Assembly: GCF_947496855.1 (NCBI RefSeq)
Contig: NZ_CANMED010000010.1
Coordinates: forward strand, 36,052 to 100,051
Length of the DNA stretch: 64,000 nucleotides
Reading direction: 5' to 3'
Origin: an uncultured Aquimarina sp.
GTDB lineage: Bacteria; Bacteroidota; Bacteroidia; Flavobacteriales; Flavobacteriaceae
Shown piece by piece: positions 33,931 through 43,290 of the stretch (position 1 is the first letter of the stretch; each line of letters opens with the position of its first letter). The notes below the pieces were generated by a model. That model was not told the origin of the DNA. It searched no databases and saw only the letters and a list, made by a program, of their open reading frames with translations. The position numbers were made by a program, and so were the translations under genes.

Positions 33931-35114
33931 TACTCTAGCAATTTCATCGACTGCTGAGCAATCTCCAATTCTTCATTTGTAGGAATCACAAGTATCTTGA
34001 CCTTAGAAGAAACTTGGTTAATTTCTCTAATTTCTTTAGATCTGACACTGTTTTTTTCTTCATCCAGTTCAATCCCTAAATACTCTAAATTAGAGCTAAC
34101 CAATTTTCTCATCACATCAGAATTCTCTCCAATTCCAGCCGTAAATACAATGGCATCTAGACCATTCATCACAGCTATATATGACCCTATAAACTTTCTA
34201 ATACGATACGCATTCATTTCTAAAGCTTTCTGGCAATTCACATCCCCATTTTCTGCATTAGATTCTATATCACGTAAATCACTGTAGCCAGTTAAGCCAA
34301 GCATACCACTTTCTTTTTGAAGTAATGAGTTGACTTCATCCAAGGAATATCCCAACGATTTTACCAAATAAAAGATGACAGCAGGATCAATATCACCCGA
34401 TCGAGTACCCATAATCAATCCATTCATTGGGGCAAAACCTAAAGTATGGTCTATACTTTTACCATTTTCTATAGCGGTCATACTGCATCCATTACCTAAA
34501 TGAATTGTTATAATCTTAGTGTTTTCTTTTCCCAAAAACTTAATTGCTTTTTCTGATACATATTTATGGCTGGTGCCATGAAAACCGTATACTCTAATAT
34601 CATGTTCATCCAAAAAAATATTGGGAATAGCATATTTATAAGCTTCGAGAGGCATTGTTTGATGAAACGCGGTATCGAATACTGCAATCTGTTTTGCATC
34701 TTTAAAAATATCTTCTGAAACCAGAATTCCTTGTAAATTAGCAGGATTATGAAGTGGTGCTAACACAGAAAGCTTTTCTATTTTTTGCTTTACCTCATTA
34801 TTGATTTCTACAGTTTTAGCAAAAGTACTTCCTCCGTGAACCACCCTATGCCCAACAACATGAATTTCTGAAGTTGAAGTAATCACTCCTATTTCTGAAT
34901 CCAATACATAAGAGGCAATTAATTGTAATCCTATTTTATGATCCGGAATAGCAACCTCTTTTTCAATATCCTGAGTATCGGTTTTATAGTTTATTTTAGT
35001 ATTCTCTAAACCAATACGCTCTAACAATCCTGAGCAAAGAACTTCAGCCGAAGGCATATTGAATAGTTGAAATTTAATTGATGAACTCCCTGAATTTAAT
35101 ACTAGTATTCGCAT
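33930..35114 (-). CDS. ackA: Acetate kinase
   Basis: Interconverts acetyl phosphate plus ADP and acetate plus ATP in the cytoplasm. Family signatures are VLNSGSSSIKFQLF at residues 4-17, the second ACETATE_KINASE motif HRVVHGG near 88, FDTAFHQTMP near 145, GFHGTSHKYVS near 176, HLGNGCSM near 204, and FTAGIGENS near 318. Length (394) is normal. It lies 109 bases downstream of pta on the same strand, the usual acetate-overflow pair. Confidence 0.97.
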   Translation of the reverse strand: MRILVLNSGSSSIKFQLFNMPSAEVLCSGLLERIGLENTKINYKTDTQDIEKEVAIPDHKIGLQLIASYVLDSEIGVITSTSEIHVVGHRVVHGGSTFAKTVEINNEVKQKIEKLSVLAPLHNPANLQGILVSEDIFKDAKQIAVFDTAFHQTMPLEAYKYAIPNIFLDEHDIRVYGFHGTSHKYVSEKAIKFLGKENTKIITIHLGNGCSMTAIENGKSIDHTLGFAPMNGLIMGTRSGDIDPAVIFYLVKSLGYSLDEVNSLLQKESGMLGLTGYSDLRDIESNAENGDVNCQKALEMNAYRIRKFIGSYIAVMNGLDAIVFTAGIGENSDVMRKLVSSNLEYLGIELDEEKNSVRSKEIREINQVSSKVKILVIPTNEELEIAQQSMKLLE

Positions 35115-35223
35115 ATATTTTATTTAAGAATATAGAAAAAAGATCATAGATTTATACAAACCAATTCATTTGAATTTTTATTCTCTTTTCTTTTACCTTC
35201 TTTCTTGATTCTGTTTTATCTTT

Positions 35224-37317
35224 TTAGAGACCTTGTGCTTGAATTGCAGTAATAATCACTGTATTGTAGACATCATCTACTGTACAACCTCTACTTAAAT
35301 CATTTACCGGTTTATTTAGTCCTTGAAGCATTGGACCAATTGCTAGAGCTCCCGTTTCTCGTTGCACAGCTTTATACGTATTGTTCCCGGTATTAAGATC
35401 AGGAAATATCAAAACACTAGCTTGTCCCGCTACTTCAGAATCAGGAAGCTTACTCTGTCCAACCCTCATATCCACTGCAGCGTCATATTGTATTGGCCCT
35501 TCAATCTTAAGTTCTGGATGCTTTTCTTTTACTATTTTGGTAGCTTCTCTTACTGTTTCCACATCTTCTCCTTTTCCAGATGTCCCTGAGGAATATGATA
35601 ACATTGCTACTTTTGGCTCAATACCAAATGCAGCAGCTGATTGTGCTGAAGAAATTGCAATTTCTGCTAGCTGTTCTGCATTTGGGTTCGGATTGATAGC
35701 GCAATCTCCAAACACAGAAACCCTATCATCTAAACACATAAAAAACACAGAAGATACTACTTTTACACCCGGTTTGGTCTTAATAAACTGTAGTGCTGGT
35801 CTAATCGTATGTTGGGTAGTATGAACCGCTCCAGAAACCATTCCATCCGCATGCCCCTTGTAAATCATCATCGTCCCAAAATAAGATACATCAGACATCA
35901 TATCTTTGGCCATATCCATATTTACATTCTTATGTTTTCGCAATTCATAAAATGTTTTCACATAATCATCAAAATGCGGAGATTTCGTTGGAGATACAAT
36001 ACTTACTTTACTAAAATCAATAAGAATATCCAACTTAATAGCCTTACTTTTTATTTTCTTTTCTTCACCTATAAGTGTTATATCTACTACATTCGATGCT
36101 TGTAATCTAGATGTTGCTCTTAGAATTCTTTCATCAGATCCTTCGGGTAAAACAATATGTTTTTTATGTTTCAGTGCTCGTTTTAAGAGGTTATATTGAA
36201 ACATACTTGGAGTCAAACTATCGGACTCAAATGTAATCAAAGGATCTACTAAACGATCTGCGTCTACATACTGTCCGAATGTACTAATCGAAGTATTTAT
36301 TTTTTGTAGATTATCCGCGTATATTTTTGATCTAATAGCACCTATTTTATTAGTAATAGAAAAAGTTCCTTGTGTAACTGATACAATTGGTACTGAGAGC
36401 GATACACCTTCTATCAATTTAAGTATTGGTTCCTCTGGTATGATTCCTCCTGTAAGGATAATACCAGAAATTTTCGGATAGTTGTCTGATATATTAGCTT
36501 GTAAAACACCCAAAATAATATCAGCACGATCACCCGGAGTAATTACGAGACTATTATCCTTAAGATGTGTAAGGTAGTTACGTAATTGCATTGCCCCTAC
36601 TCCAAAGCTTCCTGCTTGATTGTTCAAAAATTCTTTACCAAAAAGAACACTTCCATCTAATTCTCTTACAATCTCTCTAATGGTAGGATTAATTAAAGAA
36701 CCTATTTTAGGTATAACAATTTGCATTACACCTTCTTCGAATTCCTCTTCTAGTTTTTTCTTTAATTCTTTTTCATAACCATTTACAACCTTATTAGCAA
36801 CCACTGCGACTACCTCTGCATCTTTACTGGTAAAAGTATCGTATGCTAATTTTAGATTTCCGGCTATTTCTTCCTTTGTCTTATCTACACCGCTAGCTAC
36901 AATAATAGATGGAATCCCTAAGTTTTTTGCAATGATTATATTAATATCAAATTCGATGATACTTCCTTCATCAGAAAAATCTGTTCCTTCTACCAGAATA
37001 AAATCAAACTTTTCTTCCAAATTTTTATATTTCTCAATGATACCATCTATAATTGCTCCGGGTCTACCTTGATTATATTTTTGAAGTACCTCACTCCTAG
37101 TAAAAGCGTAGGTGTTTTTGAAATTAATATCTAATTCAAAATGTGATATTACAGTATTAATATGATTATCTATTTCTCCTTCTTTAGGATCATCTATAAT
37201 AGGTCTGAAGTACCCTACTCGAGCTACTTTCCCAAGTAACATTCTCATTAATCCTAAAACTACAATGGATTTACCACTATTAGGTTCAATAGTAGCAATA
37301 TAAACAGCTTTACTCAT
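35224..37317 (-). CDS. pta: Phosphate acetyltransferase, long form
   Basis: Converts acetyl-CoA and phosphate to acetyl phosphate and CoA. The 697 residues comprise an N-terminal P-loop/BioD-like domain (ATIEPNSGKSIVVLGLMRML at 8-27), a DRTGG regulatory domain about 215-330, and the C-terminal PTA_PTB catalytic domain about 380-690 (LPEGSDERILRA near 396; MLSYSSGTSGKG near 591). The long form is the regulated type. Upstream of ackA in the same orientation. Confidence 0.96.
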   Translation of the reverse strand: MSKAVYIATIEPNSGKSIVVLGLMRMLLGKVARVGYFRPIIDDPKEGEIDNHINTVISHFELDINFKNTYAFTRSEVLQKYNQGRPGAIIDGIIEKYKNLEEKFDFILVEGTDFSDEGSIIEFDINIIIAKNLGIPSIIVASGVDKTKEEIAGNLKLAYDTFTSKDAEVVAVVANKVVNGYEKELKKKLEEEFEEGVMQIVIPKIGSLINPTIREIVRELDGSVLFGKEFLNNQAGSFGVGAMQLRNYLTHLKDNSLVITPGDRADIILGVLQANISDNYPKISGIILTGGIIPEEPILKLIEGVSLSVPIVSVTQGTFSITNKIGAIRSKIYADNLQKINTSISTFGQYVDADRLVDPLITFESDSLTPSMFQYNLLKRALKHKKHIVLPEGSDERILRATSRLQASNVVDITLIGEEKKIKSKAIKLDILIDFSKVSIVSPTKSPHFDDYVKTFYELRKHKNVNMDMAKDMMSDVSYFGTMMIYKGHADGMVSGAVHTTQHTIRPALQFIKTKPGVKVVSSVFFMCLDDRVSVFGDCAINPNPNAEQLAEIAISSAQSAAAFGIEPKVAMLSYSSGTSGKGEDVETVREATKIVKEKHPELKIEGPIQYDAAVDMRVGQSKLPDSEVAGQASVLIFPDLNTGNNTYKAVQRETGALAIGPMLQGLNKPVNDLSRGCTVDDVYNTVIITAIQAQGL

Positions 37318-37440
37318 GTATATAAATTTGGTGATGCAAAGATATGGTAATCGTATTAAAATATTACATCGTAATATAACAAGAAATAGTTATCCCATTA
37401 TGCCTAAGAAAATGGTGCTAATTTTATTTTCAAATCAACA

Positions 37441-37471
37441 AAAAAGGGGTGAAAAATTTCTACCCCTTTTT
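37441..37471 (-). terminator. Terminator of the DUF2911 gene
   Basis: On the minus strand AAAAAGGGGT and ACCCCTTTTT flank an 11-base loop; the T-run precedes TGTTGATTTG. It lies 25 bases after the stop at 37496. Confidence 0.8.
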
Positions 37472-37495
37472 AAAACTAATAAATATTTCAATTTC

Positions 37496-38596
37496 TTAAT
37501 TGATGTCTTCTCCCTTTTTAAGTTTTTCAAGATCACCAGATAATCTCCCTTTGAATCTGTCCGGAGCATTACCCAGCGCTACATTAATAGATTTAATCGC
37601 ATTTTTATAATCTCCCTTAGCGGAATATGCTCTTGCTAGACCGTAATTAGAGGGCCAGATACCTTTATTGTTTTTTACATTATTTTTTAGAACCTCTAAC
37701 GCTTTATCTTTTTGCCCTTGCCCAATAAGACCATTCCCTAATTGAAACACCTCAGAAGCATTACCTAACGCAGCTGCTTTATCTACAATCGCCATCGCTT
37801 CTTGAGCTTTACCTTGTTTTCCTAGAATCTGAGATTTAAGAGAAAGATTACCAAAAGTTTCTTTACTAAAAAAATTACCGCTAATCGAGGCATTTATCCA
37901 TTCTAAAGCTTGATCCGTATCTCCTGCATTAAAAGCATAATTTGCTGCATTATCCCAATTAGATTGCGTAAATCCAGCATTGCTTCTAAGGTCATCTTTG
38001 ATTCCTTTCAGGACAATATCACTCACATTTACTTCTATTTTAAAAGGAATTTCTTTCTTTTCCCATCGCAATGCAGCAATTGTACTATTTGCTTCAAAAG
38101 AAGGAAACAAAAACAATAATGTTTCCGTATGTGCCGTCTCTTTCGTTTGGACATCTACGCGAAGAGCATCTTCCTTTTCTTCATAGAAATAGCTACCCCA
38201 AGAAGTTGAATTTTTAGAAAATATTACAGTTGCTCCTCCGTTTTCTTTTAGTGCGATATGAAGTCCATAAAGTCCTGCTTTAATATCCTTACCTTCTACT
38301 TTCACATCATGCGAAAACTCTATAGTAGAGTTTTGATTAGCACCAGCTCTCCAAGGTGCTGTAGTTGATGTTCCAAATCCAAGGTTATTATATCCATAAG
38401 GTACTAATTCACCCCATACTTTACGTTCCTTAACACTTGGTCTACCATAATCAATGATAATATCTGTTATCCCAACTCGCTGACTTACTTTAGCACGCTG
38501 GCTTGCCTCAGGCGTTTTAAGTTGTCCATTCATTTGGATCGTGAGTAACATCATCGCACTAGCAACAAACGTTGTGATTCGGTTAAATTGTTTCAT
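37496..38596 (-). CDS. Secreted DUF2911 protein with TPR-like C-terminus
   Basis: A 366-residue periplasmic protein. Signal peptide about 1-24 (FNRITTFVASAMMLLTIQMNGQ). The DUF2911 domain follows at about 28-170 (SQRVGITDIIIDYGRPSVKER; PWRAGANQNSTIEFS; KAGLYGLHI). A TPR-like region about 215-355 closes the protein (KDKALEVLKNN; YSAKGDYKNAIKSINVAL). I start at ATG 38596; the 25 upstream codons lack any domain match. DUF2911 proteins are common in Bacteroidota but uncharacterised. Confidence 0.82.
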   Translation of the reverse strand: MKQFNRITTFVASAMMLLTIQMNGQLKTPEASQRAKVSQRVGITDIIIDYGRPSVKERKVWGELVPYGYNNLGFGTSTTAPWRAGANQNSTIEFSHDVKVEGKDIKAGLYGLHIALKENGGATVIFSKNSTSWGSYFYEEKEDALRVDVQTKETAHTETLLFLFPSFEANSTIAALRWEKKEIPFKIEVNVSDIVLKGIKDDLRSNAGFTQSNWDNAANYAFNAGDTDQALEWINASISGNFFSKETFGNLSLKSQILGKQGKAQEAMAIVDKAAALGNASEVFQLGNGLIGQGQKDKALEVLKNNVKNNKGIWPSNYGLARAYSAKGDYKNAIKSINVALGNAPDRFKGRLSGDLEKLKKGEDIN

Positions 38597-38829
38597 CTGT
38601 TTTTCTTTTAACTTTTTAGAGGTCAGGTAGAATTCGTTAATAATGATTAAGTAATACATATACTTAATCATTAATGTTCATTTCATGACTGAATTGTTTG
38701 AAATTATTTATTACGCTTTTCTATGAAAGAAAAATCATACGCGTCAAACAATATTAAGATGATATTGTCAATCCTGATGTTACTGTAGTGTTAAAGTAAA
38801 AATGTAAGTCCTAATAAGTGTTAAATAAA

Positions 38830-40080
38830 TTATTCTTTTAACAGCTGATTAACAAAGCTTTCGAATTCATTCTTGTAATCCACATATTTCTGACCTGTTG
38901 CAGGACCGTTAAAACCAGTATGGATTTTACGAACCTCTCCTTTTTTATCTATAAAAACTGTAGTTGGATAGGATAATACGTGATTAAGCATGGGTAATTT
39001 CTCTTGTGCCTTTTCTTTATCTGATGTTCCATATTGAGCCAAAAGAATAGGATATTCTACGTTTAACTTTGAGCGTAATCTCTCAATAGATTTAAACGCC
39101 TTTTCAGAAGTTTTAGCATATTCAAATGCCAACGCTACAAATTCAATATCTTTACTTTTATTTTTATTATAGTAATCTACATAGTATTTTGTTTCATCCA
39201 TGCAGTTAGGACACCAAGTTCCCATAATCTGAACCATAGTTACCTTTCCTTTAAAGCGATCATCTTCAAGAGAAATTTGATTTCCTTGCGCATCCGGAAA
39301 ACTAAATGCCAGTTTATCATACCCTTCTTTAATAAACGTAAGAGAATCCTCTGATGGTAATTCATACTGTTCGTTACGCTTTGCCGTAAAAGGTTCTTTC
39401 CAATGATTTCCTGAATAAAAGTGACCATTCATAGTACTGTCAGTAACCGTTCCTGTAAAAAGAAAAGCATGAGCTCCATCAAAAGTAGATAGTTCTAATT
39501 TATCATTATTGAGTACTCCTTCAAGATACCGATAATCACCAGTTGTCGTTCTAAAAGTACCGGTCACGATATTTCCTGTTTGTTTAAAGATCCCTTTAGC
39601 AATATAACGATCTTCTGGTGTATCTTGACTAAAAACAGATTCCCAATTACCTTCAATATTTGCAGTAGGCTTTGATACCACTTCAAATCTATCTTTTACT
39701 CCAAATACTCCTTTAAAGGGAACAATTCTTTCAAGGCTCTCTTTAATAAAACTTCCAGAAATTGTCATGGAGTCCTCAAATTTAGCAGCAATATACCCTT
39801 CGAAAACAGGAAATTTAATAAAAACGGAATCTCCTTCAATTTTAACCTCGTTAACATCTATGTTTTCTTCTGCATTAAAGATTTTCAAAGTTTGATCATC
39901 AAAAACTTCAAACAAAAAAGGTAATTTTTTATCATCTTGTAATTCTAATGAAGCTTTCCAAAGTCCGCTTTTAAGAAACATTTCGTTTGACTTAACTTCT
40001 TTTTTACAAGAGGTTAAGTTTATTAAAAACATAAAACAAAATAATTTGACTGTATTTTTAAGAAAATTAAATCCTATCAT
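38830..40080 (-). CDS. TlpA-type thiol-disulfide oxidoreductase lipoprotein
   Basis: A 416-residue envelope lipoprotein (lipobox LINLTSC near residue 25). About residues 35-245 form beta-rich DUF4369-like ligand or stalk regions. The C-terminal TlpA/thioredoxin domain (about 265-415) carries the redox motif GTWCPNC and the cis-proline segment LSYPTTVFIDKKGEV. It probably reduces or isomerises disulfides in the periplasm or on the membrane surface. Single gene. Confidence 0.88.
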   Translation of the reverse strand: MIGFNFLKNTVKLFCFMFLINLTSCKKEVKSNEMFLKSGLWKASLELQDDKKLPFLFEVFDDQTLKIFNAEENIDVNEVKIEGDSVFIKFPVFEGYIAAKFEDSMTISGSFIKESLERIVPFKGVFGVKDRFEVVSKPTANIEGNWESVFSQDTPEDRYIAKGIFKQTGNIVTGTFRTTTGDYRYLEGVLNNDKLELSTFDGAHAFLFTGTVTDSTMNGHFYSGNHWKEPFTAKRNEQYELPSEDSLTFIKEGYDKLAFSFPDAQGNQISLEDDRFKGKVTMVQIMGTWCPNCMDETKYYVDYYNKNKSKDIEFVALAFEYAKTSEKAFKSIERLRSKLNVEYPILLAQYGTSDKEKAQEKLPMLNHVLSYPTTVFIDKKGEVRKIHTGFNGPATGQKYVDYKNEFESFVNQLLKE

Positions 40081-40156
40081 TGACTTTGATCATTAAAAAT
40101 TTATTGTAAAGTTTTTAGGTAACTATTTAGGTGAAAACAAAACATAGGATATTTAT

Positions 40157-40477
40157 CTATAAACCACTTGGATCCTTTTTATCATATACTTTGATATTTT
40201 CTTTTCTCCCTTTTTTAGATATAGCTTTCTGTTTCAACTCTTTATTCTTTTTCAAGCGTTTATCATGAAGTATTTGTAAGTCTTGCTGTTCTTTAGCACT
40301 TAACTTCGCTGACTTACTGATTCTCTTAGAGTTTAAACTCTTTTTCTCTTCTTTTCCAGTTTTTGAGAATGTATTCTGTTCTTTATCTATTTTTGGGCTT
40401 TGTTCGTCAACATGTTGAGCTACAAGAGAAAAACAGTTTACAAAAAATAAAATGATAAGTAGGTTTTTTAAATTCAT
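40157..40477 (-). CDS. Small secreted lysine-rich hypothetical protein
   Basis: I do not recognise it. The 106 residues consist of a signal peptide (LLIILFFVNCFSLVAQ) and a very basic, probably helical or disordered tail rich in Lys, Ser and Glu, with SAKLSAKEQQDLQILHDKRLKKNKELKQK as its most structured-looking part. No cysteines remain after the signal. It lies 76 bases after the TlpA-like gene's start region on the same strand. Confidence 0.5.
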   Translation of the reverse strand: MNLKNLLIILFFVNCFSLVAQHVDEQSPKIDKEQNTFSKTGKEEKKSLNSKRISKSAKLSAKEQQDLQILHDKRLKKNKELKQKAISKKGRKENIKVYDKKDPSGL

Positions 40478-40619
40478 AATAGTATTATTTTAATAAAACT
40501 AATAGTCAAAAATAAGAAATCTAAATCTAATATGGATTTGTCGTTATTACTAAAGTGTTACTACAAATAAACAATGATAGATAATATTTGTTTTTCTTCT
40601 AGATAACCTAAAGTTCTTG

Positions 40620-40650
40620 TTTGTCAACTTTACCCAAAGTAGTATCTTTA
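40620..40650 (+). promoter_or_regulatory. Bacteroidota-type promoter of pheT
   Basis: TTTG (40620-40623) and TATCTTTA (40643-40650) are separated by 19 bases, matching the -33 TTG and -7 TAnnTTTG elements of the Bacteroidota primary sigma factor. The ATG is 26 bases further on. Confidence 0.5.
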
Positions 40651-40675
40651 CTGACTAATTTCAGAATCATCATTA

Positions 40676-43102
40676 ATGAAAATTTCATATAACTGGCTTA
40701 AGCAATTTATTAAGCTTGATTGGGGGGTAGAAAAAGTCGGAGAATTACTTACTGATTTAGGGCTTGAAGTAGAGGGAATAGAAACCTATCAGAGTGTAAA
40801 AGGAGGATTAAAAGGTGTAGTTGTTGGACAAGTAATTAGCTGCGTTCAGCATTCCAATGCGGATAAATTAAAAGTTACAAAAGTTGATTTAGGTAATGGC
40901 GAACCCGTGCAAATAGTTTGTGGTGCTCCTAATGTAGCTGAGGGACAAAAAGTTCCTGTTGCAACTATTGGAACAAAATTGTATGATGAAAATGGTGAGG
41001 AATGGAAAATCAAAAAAGGTAAAATCCGTGGAGAAGAAAGTCATGGAATGATCTGTGCCGAAGATGAATTAGGACTTGGTAAAAGTCATGATGGGATTAT
41101 GGTTCTTGATAACGACATTGCCGTTGGTACTTCTGCTGCAGATATTTTTGATATCGAAAATGATTACGTATTTGAAATAGGATTAACCCCTAATAGAGCA
41201 GACGCTATGAGTCATTGGGGTACTGCTCGCGATCTAAAAGCTGGTTTACAGCAAAAGGATCTTAATATGGAACTGATCACACCTTCTGTTAGTAATTTTA
41301 AAGTAGAAAACAGATTACATAAGTTCGATATTGATGTTAAGAATCCAGAATTAGCACCAAGATATTGTGGTGTTACAATTTCTGGATTGAAAGTAAAAGA
41401 ATCTCCTTCTTGGTTACAGCATCGGTTAAAAGCCATAGGTATTGCTCCAAAAAACAATGTAGTAGATGCCACCAATTATGTCTTACATGAACTTGGACAA
41501 CCTCTGCATGCATTTGATGCTCATTATATCGAAGGAAATAAAATTGAAGTAAAAACTCTAAAAGCTGGTACTAAATTCACCACATTAGACGAAGTAGAAC
41601 GTGAATTACACGAAGAAGACTTAATGATTTGTGATGCTAAAAAGCCACTGTGTATTGCAGGAGTTTTTGGAGGAATTAATTCTGGAGTTACGGAAAATAC
41701 TACTTCAGTTTTCTTAGAAAGTGCTTATTTTAATCCGGTAAGTGTTCGTAAAACAGCAAAACGTCACGGACTAAATACAGATGCATCATTTAGATTTGAG
41801 AGAGGTATTGACCCTACTGTTACTGAGTATGCCTTAAAAAGAGCAGCTTTGCTTATACAAGAATTAGCTGGCGGAGATATTACTAGTGACATTATAGATC
41901 TATATCCTAAAAAAACAGAAGATTTTCAGGTGTTTTTATCTTTTGATAACACCGCAAAACTAATCGGAGAAGAACTCCCTCAGGAAACAATCAAAAGTAT
42001 TTTGAGTTCTTTAGAAATTAAGGTAAATAACATAACAGAAAGTGGTCTTGGATTAACTATTCCTGCGTATCGCAATGATGTTCAAAGAGAAGCGGATGTA
42101 ATTGAAGAAATTCTTCGTGTGTATGGATATAACAATATTAAATTTACTCAAAAGTTAAACGCATCCATTTCTAACATCGATAAATTCTCTGACCATAACA
42201 TACAAAACACAATTTCTAATCAGTTAGTTGGACAGGGGTTTAATGAAATATTAGGCAACTCCTTAACAACTCCTGATTATATTTCATTATCAGAGCAATT
42301 AAAAGAAGAAAACAATGTAGAAATGCTTAATCCATTGAGTAATGATTTGGCAGTTATGAGACAATCTTTATTGTTTTCTGGTTTAGAAGCTGTTTCATAT
42401 AACACTAACAGAAAACGTTCTGATCTTACCTTTTTCGAATTTGGAAAAACATATCATAATTATGATAGTGGAAGAATAGAAAACAAACACTTAAGTCTAC
42501 TTATTACTGGAAATAAAACTAAGGAGAGTTGGAAAGTTGCTCAAGAAAATGGTGATTTCTTTTTTTTGAAGGGTATTGTAGAAACAATATTAAATCGTTT
42601 AGGAATCAAAACATCTAAAACGTCTCCGATAAAAAACGATCTTTTTGCTGAAGGCGTTTCTTATAGTTTAGGCAAATCAAAGTTGGTAGAATTCGGAATC
42701 ATAAGAAAATCTGTTTTAAAACATTTTTCTATTTCTCAAGAAGTATTATATGCGGATTTTGATTGGGATACTATTCTTGAATTTGCAAGACGAACTAAAA
42801 TTAAATTCACAGACATTCCTAAGTTTCCAGAAGTAAGAAGAGACTTTGCCTTGTTATTAGATAATACCGTAACTTTTGAAGAGATTCATACCATTGCCAA
42901 ACAAACAGAAAAGCAATTACTAAAAAACATCAACTTATTTGATGTGTATGAAGGAAAAAACCTGCCTAAAGGAAAGAAATCGTATGCGGTAAGTTTTATA
43001 TTACAAGATGAACATAAAACCCTAACAGATAAACAAATTGACAAAATCATGAATAAACTTCAGCATAATTTTGAAAATAAATTAGGAGCTGAATTGAGAT
43101 AA
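40676..43102 (+). CDS. pheT: Phenylalanine-tRNA ligase beta subunit
   Basis: Charges tRNA-Phe together with PheS (not in this window). Domain order is complete over 808 residues: N-terminal B1 ISYNWLKQFIKLD, tRNA-binding (OB/EMAP) domain about 42-155 (NADKLKVTKVDLG; GAPNVAEGQKVPVA), B3/B4 (GLTPNRADAMSHWG; ESAYFNPVSVRKTAKRHGLNTDASFRFERG), B5, the core, and the C-terminal FDX-ACB anticodon domain (FPEVRRDFALLLD). pheS is unlinked, as in many Bacteroidota. Confidence 0.97.
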   Translation: MKISYNWLKQFIKLDWGVEKVGELLTDLGLEVEGIETYQSVKGGLKGVVVGQVISCVQHSNADKLKVTKVDLGNGEPVQIVCGAPNVAEGQKVPVATIGTKLYDENGEEWKIKKGKIRGEESHGMICAEDELGLGKSHDGIMVLDNDIAVGTSAADIFDIENDYVFEIGLTPNRADAMSHWGTARDLKAGLQQKDLNMELITPSVSNFKVENRLHKFDIDVKNPELAPRYCGVTISGLKVKESPSWLQHRLKAIGIAPKNNVVDATNYVLHELGQPLHAFDAHYIEGNKIEVKTLKAGTKFTTLDEVERELHEEDLMICDAKKPLCIAGVFGGINSGVTENTTSVFLESAYFNPVSVRKTAKRHGLNTDASFRFERGIDPTVTEYALKRAALLIQELAGGDITSDIIDLYPKKTEDFQVFLSFDNTAKLIGEELPQETIKSILSSLEIKVNNITESGLGLTIPAYRNDVQREADVIEEILRVYGYNNIKFTQKLNASISNIDKFSDHNIQNTISNQLVGQGFNEILGNSLTTPDYISLSEQLKEENNVEMLNPLSNDLAVMRQSLLFSGLEAVSYNTNRKRSDLTFFEFGKTYHNYDSGRIENKHLSLLITGNKTKESWKVAQENGDFFFLKGIVETILNRLGIKTSKTSPIKNDLFAEGVSYSLGKSKLVEFGIIRKSVLKHFSISQEVLYADFDWDTILEFARRTKIKFTDIPKFPEVRRDFALLLDNTVTFEEIHTIAKQTEKQLLKNINLFDVYEGKNLPKGKKSYAVSFILQDEHKTLTDKQIDKIMNKLQHNFENKLGAELR

Positions 43103-43128
43103 AAAAGTGATCTATATATAGATATTTT

Positions 43129-43162
43129 AAAAATGCCTTTGAAATTTTCAAAGGCATTTTTT
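43129..43162 (+). terminator. Terminator after pheT
   Basis: AAAAATGCCTTTGAAA pairs perfectly with TTTCAAAGGCATTTTTT, giving a 16-bp stem ending in a T-run, 26 bases after the pheT stop. Confidence 0.85.
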
Positions 43163-43290
43163 ATATAAAAAACATATCTTCAACCTCAAAACCCCTATAA
43201 AAACAATAAATGACAGATAGGTGACACCTAAATGACGTAACAAAGACCGAGCTCTATCCATAGCTTTGTCCTGTATAAAAAAACAAAAAC

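Noticed and set aside
35381..35824. A 147-codon plus-strand frame opposite pta
   Set aside because: It mirrors the conserved catalytic domain of Pta on the other strand; no signal of its own.
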